Positions 32,408 to 44,600 of a stretch of 64,000 nt of DNA are shown here, piece by piece. The notes below the pieces were generated by a model. That model was given only the letters and a program-made list of their open reading frames with translations. It was not told the origin of the DNA and made no database searches. Every line of letters begins with the position of its first letter. The first letter of the stretch is position 1. This stretch comes from Campanula takesimana. Its lineage: Eukaryota; Streptophyta; Magnoliopsida; Asterales; Campanulaceae. The DNA is taken from positions 186,001-250,000 of the forward strand of contig JAOWBW010001461.1 in the NCBI GenBank assembly GCA_026119855.1. Direction: 5' to 3'. The translations under genes were made by a program, and so were the position numbers.

Positions 32408-34768
32408 TGTAACACCCCGAAATTTTCTTACTGTATCTGAGCATTTAATGGCATTAAATAACAATAATTAATACCTCAAATTAGGGTTCAAAACTAACCC
32501 TTTATTACATCATCAATTCAAAATAAATGCGGAAGCGTAACGTAAAACTTGTCTTGGCAGGTAAACCACCCTAGCCATCAATGTATCTTTAACTTACACC
32601 AATAAATAAATGTTCTTAAAATAACTAAATAAGAATCTTCAATCTGCCGTTCTTCCTACGGCTGCCCTCCTTTTCTTCCCCTTCTACTTAAATCCTGAAA
32701 CAAAAATTTATAGAGAAGGGATGAGCGAACGAATGCTCAGTAAGTTCATACGTGGCCTCTCCGGTTACTAAGGAGAGACGACCAGAACGAATACCATGAA
32801 TAACTTTTACAAAGATAGGTTCAGTTACTTTTTGATTCAAGACTGCAGAACAATACAGTCGTATTACTTTTAAGATTTTACTTTCAAAGGATTATGGCAC
32901 TACAATCCAAAGGGATTCATTCAAGTTCCGTCAATTCCGGGGTAACGTACATTATAACCTCAATGCCAAAGGTACAATTTGTACACCTAGCTTTTCCAAG
33001 CCAATAGTGTGGGTCGTAACATATATGGTATCCACTCATATATGCTCGGGGTCTAGAATCATCCTTGTAATCAGACAATTCCTGAGAGAAGGCATGTGAT
33101 CACTCATGCAATCCCTAGTTTAAGGACGAGTCTTTTCTAACTGGACTGTCCGTCAATGTCTTTTCTAACTGGACATTGGCCACTCTAACAAGTAAGTGGT
33201 TAACTTACAAGTTAAAATGAGAACATACCAAGGTACAAGTATGTGATAACAAGTTTCAAACTTCGATACTTAGTAGATCAATGGGGACATCACTAAGTAC
33301 GGATTCTTTCAAAAGAACGTTCAATAACGCGGAGTTTATTCAAATACTATCATGCCATACTGATAGCTAACTTATAGAAAGAATATAGAATTCCAATAAA
33401 CAGGAGTTCAAATACTGTAAGGAACGTAATCCCTTACCTGAATTGCTTTTCCTTGCAATCTCCTCTCTGTGCAAATCTACAAGGCACCGAGTAATTTACT
33501 TTAGTACTCTCAACATTGTTAACTACTTCTACTTAGTTAACTGAGAGATGTGTTTTAACTTCTTTACTTCGTTACTCCTTTCTTACGTTTAAGTTTCTGA
33601 CTTTGATTTGCGAGTCCGTCCTTTAACTTTAATATAATTGTAATCAAGTCCTCTAACTTTGGGTTAATTACAATTTGATCCCTCAACTTTGGGTTAATTA
33701 CAATTTGGTCCTTCAACTTTGGATTAATTGCAATTTAGTCCTTCAACTTTAGTTTAATTGCATATTAGTCCTTCAACTTTGGATAATTGCGGATTGGTCC
33801 TTCAACTTTGAATTAATTGCAGGAAGGTCCCTTGACTTTGATTTTAATCATAAAGATCCCCCAAGTTTCTTTTTAATTACTTAGGCCCCTCTAACTTCAA
33901 AGGTTTCCTTTTTTATTTCTTCTAACTTTAACCTTTTCCAGTTTAATCCTTTTTTCGTTAGGAAACTAACTGAATTCTTTTAACCTTCCTTCTTCTCGTT
34001 AACTTTCTAATTTTCAAGGTCTTCCAAGTACTTATTCTATTTCCTCAAGTTAGTTTTTTTTTTTTAACTTTTTAACAACCCTCTTAAAGATTATGTTTTC
34101 TTTTCATTATAAACTTAACGAAAATACTAACTTTCCGTCCGTAACCTTCTCAATCAAGAATTAACACCCATATCCTATAACCATGGCCGAATTACATATC
34201 ATCAAAATCCATTGATTTGATCAATCCTTCTAGTTCTTTAAATTTTTCTAAATTCCCAAACATTGATTTTATTCATAACTAAATAACAAAAATCATCAAC
34301 ATCAACAAAAATAATTCTCCAATAAATAAAGGCCATTCGGCCGAATAGTATTTGGGTAAAAATCCATATTTTCTTCTTTTTGATAAATCTAATTCAACCT
34401 CAATGATTTATTTGTTCCATCCCCAAGCATTGCATAGTATTAATCAATCCCAATCATGATTATAAAATCAAGCTTAAAATAAAACTAATTTTAAAATTAT
34501 CATTCTACCATAGCATGTAAATCAATCATTCAACCTTTTAGAATTTTGTCATTAATTCCCTAGCATGCAAAACCCCAATTATTTATTTTCTTAAATCATG
34601 CATAACTTATAATTTATTAACCCGAATTCAATGAAACAAATTTTGGAGAGTAGGATTTAGCATTACCTCGAGAATGATCGGATTACTTCTTCCAAAACAA
34701 TTGGCAAAAAATCTTTTCTCCCTCCTCCTTTGGTTCGGCCGGCGGCTTTGGTTTAGGTTTAGGGTTCT

Positions 34769-34805
<37 letters not shown>

Positions 34806-35020
34806 ATAATAAAGAATAACCTAAGTTTCACTAACTCAAGAATTTATACTTTGGATTGATTATTAATTGGGTTGGGTTTATTATTTAAAATTCGGGCCAA
34901 CCCAAATTTTTCGGCCCACTCTTTAATTGTTCTATAACTCTAATTATTATTTAATTACTTTAATGTGACTAATTAAATAATTAAATAAAAAAAATAAAAA
35001 AAAATAACGCGGGTATTACA
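32408..35020 (-). repeat. LTR2, shared middle LTR
   Basis: 2613 bp. It is both the 5' LTR of internal A (primer site at 32394-32405) and the 3' LTR of internal B (polypurine tract at 35021). It lacks the ~184-bp segment of LTR1 and shares the 26-bp segment and several bases with LTR3. It ends with a long T tract at 34771-34804. Confidence 0.93.
33646..33870. repeat. ~30-bp tandem repeats inside LTR2
   Basis: Six good and two decayed units of the GGTCCTTCAACTTT type, one fewer than in LTR1 and LTR3. Confidence 0.9.
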
Positions 35021-35064
35021 TTCTTACCCCCTTAAAAGAAGTTTGTCCTCAAACTTGACAAGTC

Positions 35065-38000
35065 TTAATCCGAGAAGATGTCCGGGTACAATTCACGCAT
35101 TTCACTTTCTTGTTCCCATGTCGCTTCTCTTTCTGAGTGATTACTCCATTGCACTTTTACGTAGGGAACCGTACGCTTTCTTACGACCTCGTCTTTTCTG
35201 TCGACGATCTTGATTGGTCGTTCATCGTACGTCAAATCTGCCCGAACTCTTAACTGCTTGTACTCTATCACATGACTCGGATCATGAATATACTTCCTTA
35301 GCATGGAGACATGGAACACATTATGTACTCCAGCTAATACCGGCGGTAACGCCAATCGATAAGCCACTTCCCCGATCCTATCGAGAATTTCAAAAGGTCC
35401 CACGTATCGTGGACTTAGCTTCCCTTTAATTCCGAAATGCATAACTCCTTTCGTGGGCGATATCTTTAGGAATACTCGATCCCCTGGCTGAAATTCCAGT
35501 TCTCGCCTTCTGTTGTCTGCGTAAGATTTCTGCCTACTCTGTGCAGTCTGTAGCCACTTCCGAATCTGTTGTACCTTATCCACCGTGACTTGTACAAGTT
35601 CCGGTCCACTTAACCTTCTCTCACCAACTTCGTCCCAACAAGCCGGTGATCTACACTTCCTCCCATACAATGCTTCATATGGTGCCATCCCAATACTTGC
35701 ATGGAAGCTGTTGTTGTAGGCGAATTCCACTAACGGCAAATGCTCGTCCCACGCGTTTGGCCAATCTAACGAAGTAGCCCTCAGCATGTCTTCTAGTGTC
35801 TGGATAGTCCTTTCCGACTGTCCATCTGTCTGTGGATGAAACGCCGTACTCATGGTCAATTCTGTTCCCAATGCTTCCTGTAGGCTGTTCCAAAATTTAG
35901 AAGTGAACCTAGCATCTCGATCAGACACGATTGTGACCGGGATTCCATGTAACGTTACTATCTCGTCGATATACAACTTGGCCAACTTCTCCAACGAATC
36001 AGTCTTCTTGATTGCCAGAAAATGTGCTGACTTAGTCAATCGGTCTACGATAACCCATATAGCGTCATACTTCCCTGCCGTCTTTGGCAACCCACTTACG
36101 AAATCCATAGCAATATTCTCCCACTTCCATTCGGGAATTGGTAATGATTGCAGTAACCCTGCTGGCTTCTGATGTTCACTCTTAACTTGTTGACACGTCA
36201 AACATCTATACACATAATCCGCCACATCATTCTTCATATTATTCCACCAGTAGGACTCCTTTAGATCCCTATACATTTTAGTACTCCCCGGATGTACAGA
36301 GAACTTTGAGCAATGAGCTTCTCTCAGTATCTCTCTCTTAATTTCATCATTATTTGGCACCCATACTCTCTTTTGGTATCTCAGAATTCCATCTTCGCCC
36401 ATGTGAAGATCCTTTGCTTGCCCTTTTCCGATTAGAGCTTCTCTCTCCTCGTCTAACTCTTGTGCCTCTTTAATTCTGCCCAACAATGCAGGTTGTAACG
36501 TCAGTCGAGCCAAGTATCCGTTTACTTTTACTATCAAGTTCATCTCCTTGACATCCTTCCATATGCTTACCCCTTTAGAGATCAACGTTGCCAACATTCT
36601 GTGACTCTTCCTACTTAAAGCATCTGCCACCTTGTTGGCCTTCCCAGGATGATACAATATTTCACAGTCGTAGTCCTTGAGAAGTTTTAGCCACCTCCGT
36701 TGTCTCATATTCAATTCCTTCTGCGTGAAGATATACTTAAGGCTCTTGTGATCTGTAAAAATCTGACATTTCATGCCATACAGATAATGTCTCCAAATTT
36801 TCAAAGCAAACACTACTGCTGCTAACTCCAAATCATGGGTCGGGTAATTCCTTTCATGTACTTTCAACTGCCTAGATGCATATGCTATCACCTTCTCATT
36901 TTGCATCAGTATACAGCGTAATCCTTTCAATAACGCATCACTGTAGATAACAAAACCTTCCGTTCCTGTCGGTAGTGTTAATACTGGTGCAGATACTAAT
37001 CTATTCTTCAATTCTTGAAAACTTTTCTCACATTCTTCTGACCAAACGAACTTGGCTGATTTCTGTGTCAGCTTCGTCAATGGTCCTGATAACTTCGAAA
37101 ATCCCTCTACGAACCTTCTATAGTAACCAGCTAAACCCAAGAAACTCCTTATTTCGGTTACTGTAGTCGGTCTTTCCCAATCCATTATTGCCTCCACCTT
37201 TGTCGGATCCACAGAAATTCCCTCTTTCGACACTACGTGTCCCAAAAATGCTACTTTCTCCAACCAGAATTCACATTTCTTAAACTTCGCGTATAATTTC
37301 TGTCTCCTCAAAATTTCTAACACTATCCTCAAATGTTCAGCATGTTCCTCCTTTGTCTTCGAGTATACCAAAATATCATCAATGAATACTATCACACATT
37401 TGTCTAAGTACTCCTGAAATATTCTATTCATCAACTCCATAAATGCGGCTGGTGCGTTAGTTAACCCAAATGGCATCACGACAAACTCATAATGCCCATA
37501 CCTCATCCTAAACGCTGTCTTCGCCACATCTTCATCCTTGACCCTCAGCTGATGATATCCGGATCTAAGATCAATCTTTGAAAAATAACAGGCTCCTCTC
37601 AATTGATCAAACAAATCATCAATTCTCGGCAGTGGGTATTGGTTCCTAACCGTCACCTTATTCAACTCTCTATAATCAATACATAGTCTCATAGATCCAT
37701 CTTTCTTCTTCACAAATAGCACCGGTGCACCCATGGTGATACACTCGGTCTAATCAACCCCTTGTCCAACAGTTCTTGCAACTGCTCCTTCAGTTCTTTC
37801 AACTCTGTTGGAGCCATCCTGTACTGTGCTCTCGAAATAGGTGTGGTTTCTGGTTCTAAATCGATGGAGAACTCTACTTCCCTTACTGGTGGTACACCAG
37901 GTAAATCCTCAGGAAATACATCTTGAAATTTATTCACTACTTCAAGTGACTCTAAGGTTACTCCCTTCTCTTCTGTTTCACCTATGTATGCCAGGAATCC

Positions 38001-38580
38001 TACACATCCCTTCCTCAACATTTTACGGGCCTTCATCACCGAGATTAAGCCTATCCTCTTCCTCGGCCTTGAACCCATAAATCTGTATTCTTTACCTTCT
38101 TCTCCTAGGAACGTCACTATTTTCTCTTGACAGTTCACATTAGCTTGATGCAAAGCCAACCAATCCATTCCCAGTATTACGTCGAATTCTGACATATCTA
38201 GTTCAATGAGGTCGATACTTACGCTCGTGCCTCCTATCCCTAAGGTGCAGTTTCTATAAGAGGTAGTAATGGGGATAGCGTCTTTAGTAGGTGTATCTAT
38301 TACTAAAGGCATCTCTAAGTTCTCTGGGTGCATTTTTAACTTCCTTGCCACAGCATTACTAACTACTGAATGAGTAGCTCCAGTATCTACTAATACATAA
38401 ACATTACGAGAATTTAACTGCATCGTACCTGCCACAAGATCTGCATTTACTCCAGCTGCCTTTGCGGTCATGGTGTACATCCTACCACGGCCTCCACCGT
38501 TTCCTCCTCCGTTGTCCTTATTTCCTGCAGCTGGTTCATCTTTCTTAGGTTCTGGGCACTTCCACTTCGGGTGTCCCACC
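35065..38580 (-). pseudogene. Chromovirus pol B, PR to chromodomain, single-base frameshift
   Basis: This is the C-terminal portion of the internal B polyprotein. The protease motif LVDTGATHS is intact. RT has FIDDILVYS, and RNase H, the integrase zinc domain, the integrase DDE residues and the chromodomain are all present and open to the stop at 35065-35067. The only break I see downstream of the Copia-B insertion is loss of one C in a run of four near 37731 (GCACCCATGG here, GCACCCCATGG in internal A and Tekay-C), within the RT motif SPWGAPVLF. This splits the frame into 38579-37710 and 37734-35065. The gag region is cut by Copia-B at 38580 and then by a deletion. Confidence 0.92.
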
Positions 38581-40118
38581 TGTTGGTAGTGGTGCCCTAG
38601 GCACGTTTAATAAACGTTGTAATTGTTATCATTTATTTCATATCAATAAAGAGATGTTTTGATTATTATTGTTGTTCATGCTTACTTATAATAATCCCCG
38701 TCCCTAGTACTTATTAAGCACTAGTATAAAGGCTAAATGATCATGAGATGATCATGTTAGATTTATGGGTACTTGTTTGGAACAAGGTACTGGACATGAC
38801 CCGCTGTATGAGATTTATGTCATGGTCTATGTCGAACATATATCTCATATTAGTTATGTCATTTGAATCCTTAGACATGAAGTTATTATAGTCTTCCACT
38901 TGATGAACATTGTGTTTGACATATTCAAACGCTACCTTAACACGGTAGTTATAAAGGGTATGATTGGCATAATCGGATTCCCGTTGGGAAGAATAATAAG
39001 CCAAATGGATTTGTCCCTCCACGGAGAGATGTCAAGCTTGGGCCTCTCGTAGGAATGATGTTGATGAAATGTTCGGCCGGACTCAAATGAATTGATTGGA
39101 TCAATGTCATTTGGATTATCAACATATTCGGAATCGAGAAAGTATTGAACAAAACAAGTTGACTGTTTGACCATGACTTGTGTTCAATGACATCGTGGAC
39201 AAAGGGATTGTGACATATTCTAAAGGAATGCGAACTTGTATCTAGTTATACTATTTGGGTAGGTATGACGGTTTGCTAGAACCTAATCATATCTTATGGG
39301 ATCATGTTTGAGCCCATTGCCAACTTAGTATAATCCTAGAGGGTCACACACAATAGAACGAATCTTTAATAAGAGGAATATATTGGAATTTAGAGTCAAA
39401 GGACCTTGGAGGAATTTTGGAAACATTCTGGGCTATTTGGTCTACCGAGCGGGCGCTTGGTTCAGACCAGGCGGGCGCCTGAAGTAATTCCAGAAAGACA
39501 GGGACCTTCTGGTCATTCAGGCGGGCGCCTGGCCCTTTACAGGCGGGCGCCTGGCCCTTTACAGGCGGGCGCCTGGTGCTGCCGACAGGAAAATTCCTAA
39601 TTCGATTTGGGAAGGTTTTTGGCACAAGATTCCTATTTGGAATAGGTCTTAATTGTGTACAAAAACCCCAATTCGGCCAGACCATATGTACAAGTGATTT
39701 TGTGAGTCTCAAAGAGTTTGAGAGAGATATTATTTTGTTCTAAGATATCCTTGATTGAGGAACAAAATAATTCACAAATAAATTCAATATAGTTCTTTTA
39801 TTATATTGTGAAAGTGTGTTTCATAATATTGGTCTAGCAACCAAGATCAAAGATCCTTTGATATTCGTTCGAAGTGTGGATACCGCTAGAGGGTGAAAAT
39901 CATCATCTTCAAAGTTCGTGTTCAAGCTTTGTGATCGTGATCAAGTCTTCAAGTTTCTCCACCAAAGACCAAGAGAAAATTCATAGTCATCAAGGGTTAG
40001 TTATTCCTCTATTCATCTTGTTGTATTTGATTTAATCATATGAACGGATCCATGGCTTTGGGTTTCTTAAAATTTTAATTGCTAAATTCCGCTGCGCATG
40101 TTACTAGGAAACCCAACA
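38581..40118 (+). repeat. Copia-B 5' LTR
   Basis: 1538 bp, from TGTTGGTAGTGG to AAACCCAACA. It is 22 bp longer than the 3' LTR because the unit GGCGGGCGCCTGGCCCTTTA occurs once more. Confidence 0.95.
39448..39575. repeat. GC-rich module of the Copia-B 5' LTR
   Basis: Repeated CAGGCGGGCGCCTG-type palindromic units occur in the LTR at the place where Copia-A has GGGCGGCCGCACA units. The 3' LTR has one unit fewer (about 46525-46635). Confidence 0.85.
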
Positions 40119-40119
40119 G

Positions 40120-40131
40120 TGGTATCAGAGC
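40120..40131 (+). other. Copia-B primer-binding site (tRNA-iMet)
   Basis: TGGTATCAGAGC, one base after the LTR end. Confidence 0.92.
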
Positions 40132-40421
40132 CCCGTTCATGTTGATTAATTCAATACTTGGATCATGTTGTGTATATAAATTGTTTATGTGCCAAGCATG
40201 ATACGAATATTGGATTATATGATGTTTATGTGTTTTGTGATTTTATGTGGTTTATTGTTTTTCGAACCTTAATCGCACGATTCAATCGCAATAAAAAATT
40301 ATGGTGGATTCTGAATTATTTCGATTATTGATTTTTGATTGGATCAAAGTTTTAATAATCGGGGAAAAATAATTTTGAGACAAAATTTTCGAACTTGAAA
40401 ATTCCATACCATTCTGACCAT

Positions 40422-40500
40422 TCAGGCGGCCGCCCGCGCTGGACCAGGCGCGCGCTCGCTTCAGGCGCCCGCCTGTGCTGGACCAGGCGCGCGCTTGCTA
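40422..40500. repeat. GC-rich module of the Copia-B leader
   Basis: Units such as CAGGCGGCCGCCCGCGCTGG, CAGGCGCGCGCTCGCTT and CAGGCGCCCGCCTG occupy the leader position that holds GGGCGRCCGCACA units in Copia-A. The motif type follows that of the element's own LTR. Confidence 0.85.
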
Positions 40501-41685
40501 GGCCAGAATGTTCTGATTTTGTTCAAAATCTGATTCTGGAATTTTTCGATAAATCCGACAAAACCAGTAACAAGACCACTTCAGACTTGCTGATCTGGAA
40601 TGGGTTTTGGGTAGTTGGTTTGTGTGTGGATTTTGGGGTTTGATTTTCCTATTTGTTTTAGTCTTGTGATTCCTAGATTGGTTCAAGTTTTGGATGGCTA
40701 ATCTGCGTTCATCGAGATTGTGTTTCCCAAAATTGATCGCAATCAAAGTTTCAAAGACAAAACGAAGTTAGAATTATGAAGAGTTCATAATTGCTAAAAT
40801 TGAGAAACAAAGTTCTTGATTCAATGATTGGAGATCCATGTGGAATTGTGAATGCAATTGGCCTACGTTCATCGAGACCATCTATTGCTTAGTTTCGGCC
40901 ACATGGACTACTTTCTTGGTTTCTTGAATTAGTGCGGGATTGTGTTGCCTAATGGCTTAGTTCGACCGCACTTCTTGTTGTCTTGATTTGGAGATAATAA
41001 CCAAAGTTGAAATAGTCTCATCCTCATAATTATAGAGAAACTAATGACACATAAATATTATGCTTAAATTAATGGGATTAATTTAGTGGCTAAACTTGAT
41101 GTGTAACATGTTTATATTATGTGCTCATAAATGTGTTATATGCTATATGTGATGAACCTTCAAAGAAAGTTTTAAGTCTTTTATTGCCATGCCATGATTA
41201 AAACACTTGTTAGTACATGAGTGATTTTAATGTAGATTCGCCCTAGCGAGGTGCATTAAATTTATTTATGTTTGAGCAAGATAGATAATGTGGGCACGCC
41301 CTAGCGGGACACATTAACTATGCGTTTAAAATGGTTAGACTTAATTGGGCGTCAAAACAGTTTTGGGCCTAGGCAAAGATGAGGTTTAACATGCTTTGAA
41401 ATTGGATTTCTAAAAGAATCTCATAAAAGGAATTAAGAGTCATATGAGATATGATTGACAAGAGTTGTCTACCTAATTAATTTGATTTTGTGTAATCCGC
41501 CTTAGCGGACTTGAAATTAAATTAAAGTTGGATCTTAACCCAATTAAATTATATTATACATTGGATGTATAAGAAGGTTATATAATTTAGTGGGAGTATT
41601 TTGTTTAAAAAAAAAATACATTATTTATCTCTTTAATGAAAATCGGTACTTATTAAATTTTGGAAATTTTGCATATTTGTAGATA

Positions 41686-44600
41686 ATGACTAATAACACT
41701 CAATCAATGTCGTTGCGATCGATCCTTGAGAAGGATAAGCTCGAAGAGAATGGTACAAACTTTATGGATTGGATCCGAAGCATAAGAATTGTTCTTAGGC
41801 AAGAAGATAAGTTGTACATTCTCGATGGGCCTCTCCCTGCTGAACCACCGCCTACTGCCCCTAGGGTAGAAAGAGACAATTACAAGAAACATCGTAATGA
41901 TTCTAGAGATGTAAGTTGTCTCATGCTTGCTGCTATGTGTTCAAAACTCCAACAAAGTTTGGAACATTTGGAAGCCTATGAGATAGGCGTGGAGTTGAGA
42001 ACCATGTTTCAAGAGCAAGCTAGGCAAGAGAGGTACAAGACCATTGTTGCATTCACTACTAGTAAAATGAATGAAGGGCAACAAGTGAGTCCTCACTTTC
42101 TTAAAATGAAAGGTTATGTAGAGCACCTTGAGAAACTTGGCTATCCAATCCCATTGGAGCTAGCCACGGATCTCATTCTTAATTCATTGCCTAAAAGTTA
42201 TAATCAGTTTGTGATGAATTATAACATGCATGGAATGGATAAGAATCTCTCTGAGTTGCATGGGATGCTCAAAACTGCAGAGATGAAAATTGTGGAGAAA
42301 GGTTCTCCCGTGCTCTTGGTTCATGATGGGAAGAAGGCTAGTGCCAAAGGAAAGGGTAAGGCAAAAGTTGTCAAACCTAAGATAAGCAAGGCAAAGGTTG
42401 CCAAGGCTTCTGAGGCAAAACCTGATTCACAAAAGGATGCAATCTGTTTCCATTGTCAAGAAATTGGTCATTGGAAACGTAATTGCAAGGCTTTCTTGGA
42501 AGAGCAAAAGAAGAAGAAGAGCAGCAAGGCTGCGTCGACTTCAGGTATCTATATGATAGATATTCTCCTTTCTACCACTGATTCTTGGGTATTGGATACC
42601 GGATGTGGTTCTCACATTTGTCTAAATGTGCAGGGACTAAAGAATAGGAGACTGCTTAAAGAAGGTGAAGTAGATCTACGCGTGGGAAATGGAGCAAGAG
42701 TTGCTGCATTAGCCGTAGGGACTTATGAAGTCACTTTACCTTCCGGATTAATTCTTGTTTTGAACAATTGTTATTATGTTCCGGATTTAAGCAGAAATAT
42801 TATTTCAATTTCTTGTTTGGATAATGAAGGTTTTAAGTTTCTTATTGAGAATAAGAAATTTTCTATTTATTTAAATGATGTGCTTTATGGTATTGCTAAT
42901 TCATTTAATGGCCTTTATGTCTTGGATGTCAAGAATGAAAATAATGTCTATCATGTAAATAAGAAATCTAAACCTAATGATGTAAATCATACTTATATGT
43001 GGCATTGCCGTCTTGGTCATATTAATGAGAAGCGTATCTCAAAACTCCATGGGGACGGACTTTTGGGTTCATGTGACTTAGAGTCATATGATACTTGTGA
43101 GTCGTGTCTTCTTGGAAAAATGACTAAGACACCTTTTACCAAGTTGGGTGAAAGGGCAAGCGACTTATTGGGGTTGATACATTCCGATGTATGCGGACCA
43201 TTAAGTAGCAATGCTAGGGGAGGATTTCAATACTTCATAACCTTCACTGATGATTATAGTAGATTTGGGTATGTTTACCTAATGAAACATAAGAGTGAAG
43301 CATTTGAGATATTTAGAATATTTCAAAATGAAGTAGAAAAACAACTTGGCAAAAGCATTAAGGCACTTCGATCAGATCGAGGTGGAGAATACTTAAGTCA
43401 AGAATTTGATGATCATCTAAAGAATTGTGGAATAGTTTCACAATTGACTCCACCTGGAACACCACAATGGAATGGTGTGTCAGAGAGGAGGAATCGGACT
43501 TTGTTAGACATGGTTCGATCAATGATGAGTCAAGTTGATCTTCCAATATCCTTTTGGGGTTACGCCCTAGAAACCGCTGCTTTCACACTAAATCAAGTTC
43601 CAACTAAATCGGTTCCAAAGACTCCATATGAGATGTGGAGTGGAAAGAAACCTAGTTTATCTTTCATGAGGATTTGGGGTTGCGAAGTTTATGTCAAGAG
43701 ACTCATCTCTGACAAACTAGCACACAAATCTGATAAATGTATTTTCGTGGGATATCCTAAGGAAACTAAAGGATATTACTTTTACAACCGAGAGGACAAC
43801 AAAGTGTTTGTTGCCCGAACTGGTGTCTTTCTAGAGAAAGAGTTTCTCTCCAAAGAAATCAGTGGGAGTAAAATAAATCTTGAAGAAATTCGAGACCCAG
43901 AAAATAACATTGAACCAATAGTGGAACAAGAACAAGAACCACAAGGAGTTGTGGAACCTGTTCAAAATACACAAGCATCTCGCAGATCTAGTAGGTCACG
44001 ATCCGAGCCCGAGAGATATGGATTTCTCGTAACGGATAGTAATGAGGTAGAAATCATTGAGAATGATGAACCGTCAACCTACCAAGAGGCGATGTCTTCT
44101 CCTGATTCGGACAACTGGCTTGGAGCCATGGAATCCGAATTGCAATCCATGCAAGACAATCAAGTTTGGAATTTGATTGATGCACCCGAAGGTGTAAAAA
44201 CCATAGGATGCAAATGGGTCTTCAAGAAGAAGACTGACATGGATGGGAAGGTGCATACTTACAAAGCTAGGCTTGTAGCGAAGGGGTATAGGCAAGTTCA
44301 TGGTATTGACTATGATGAGACCTTTTCACCCGTAGCAATGATCAAGTCTATAAGAATTTTGCTTGCCATTGCCGCATATCATGACTATGAAATATGGCAG
44401 ATGGACGTCAAAACCGCTTTCCTGAATGGAAAACTCCAAGAGGATGTGTATATGACACAACCAGAAAGTTTTGAACAAGATTCTAAGGTATGCAAATTGC
44501 AAAGATCCATCTATGGATTGAAGCAAGCTTCAAGGAGTTGGAATCTCCGTTTTGATGAATCGGTCAAAGAGTTTGGTTTCATCAAGAACGAAGATGAGCC

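Noticed and set aside
34628..34859. ORFs over the LTR2 homopolymer T tract
   Set aside because: Poly-Lys/poly-Phe from a T/A run; not coding.
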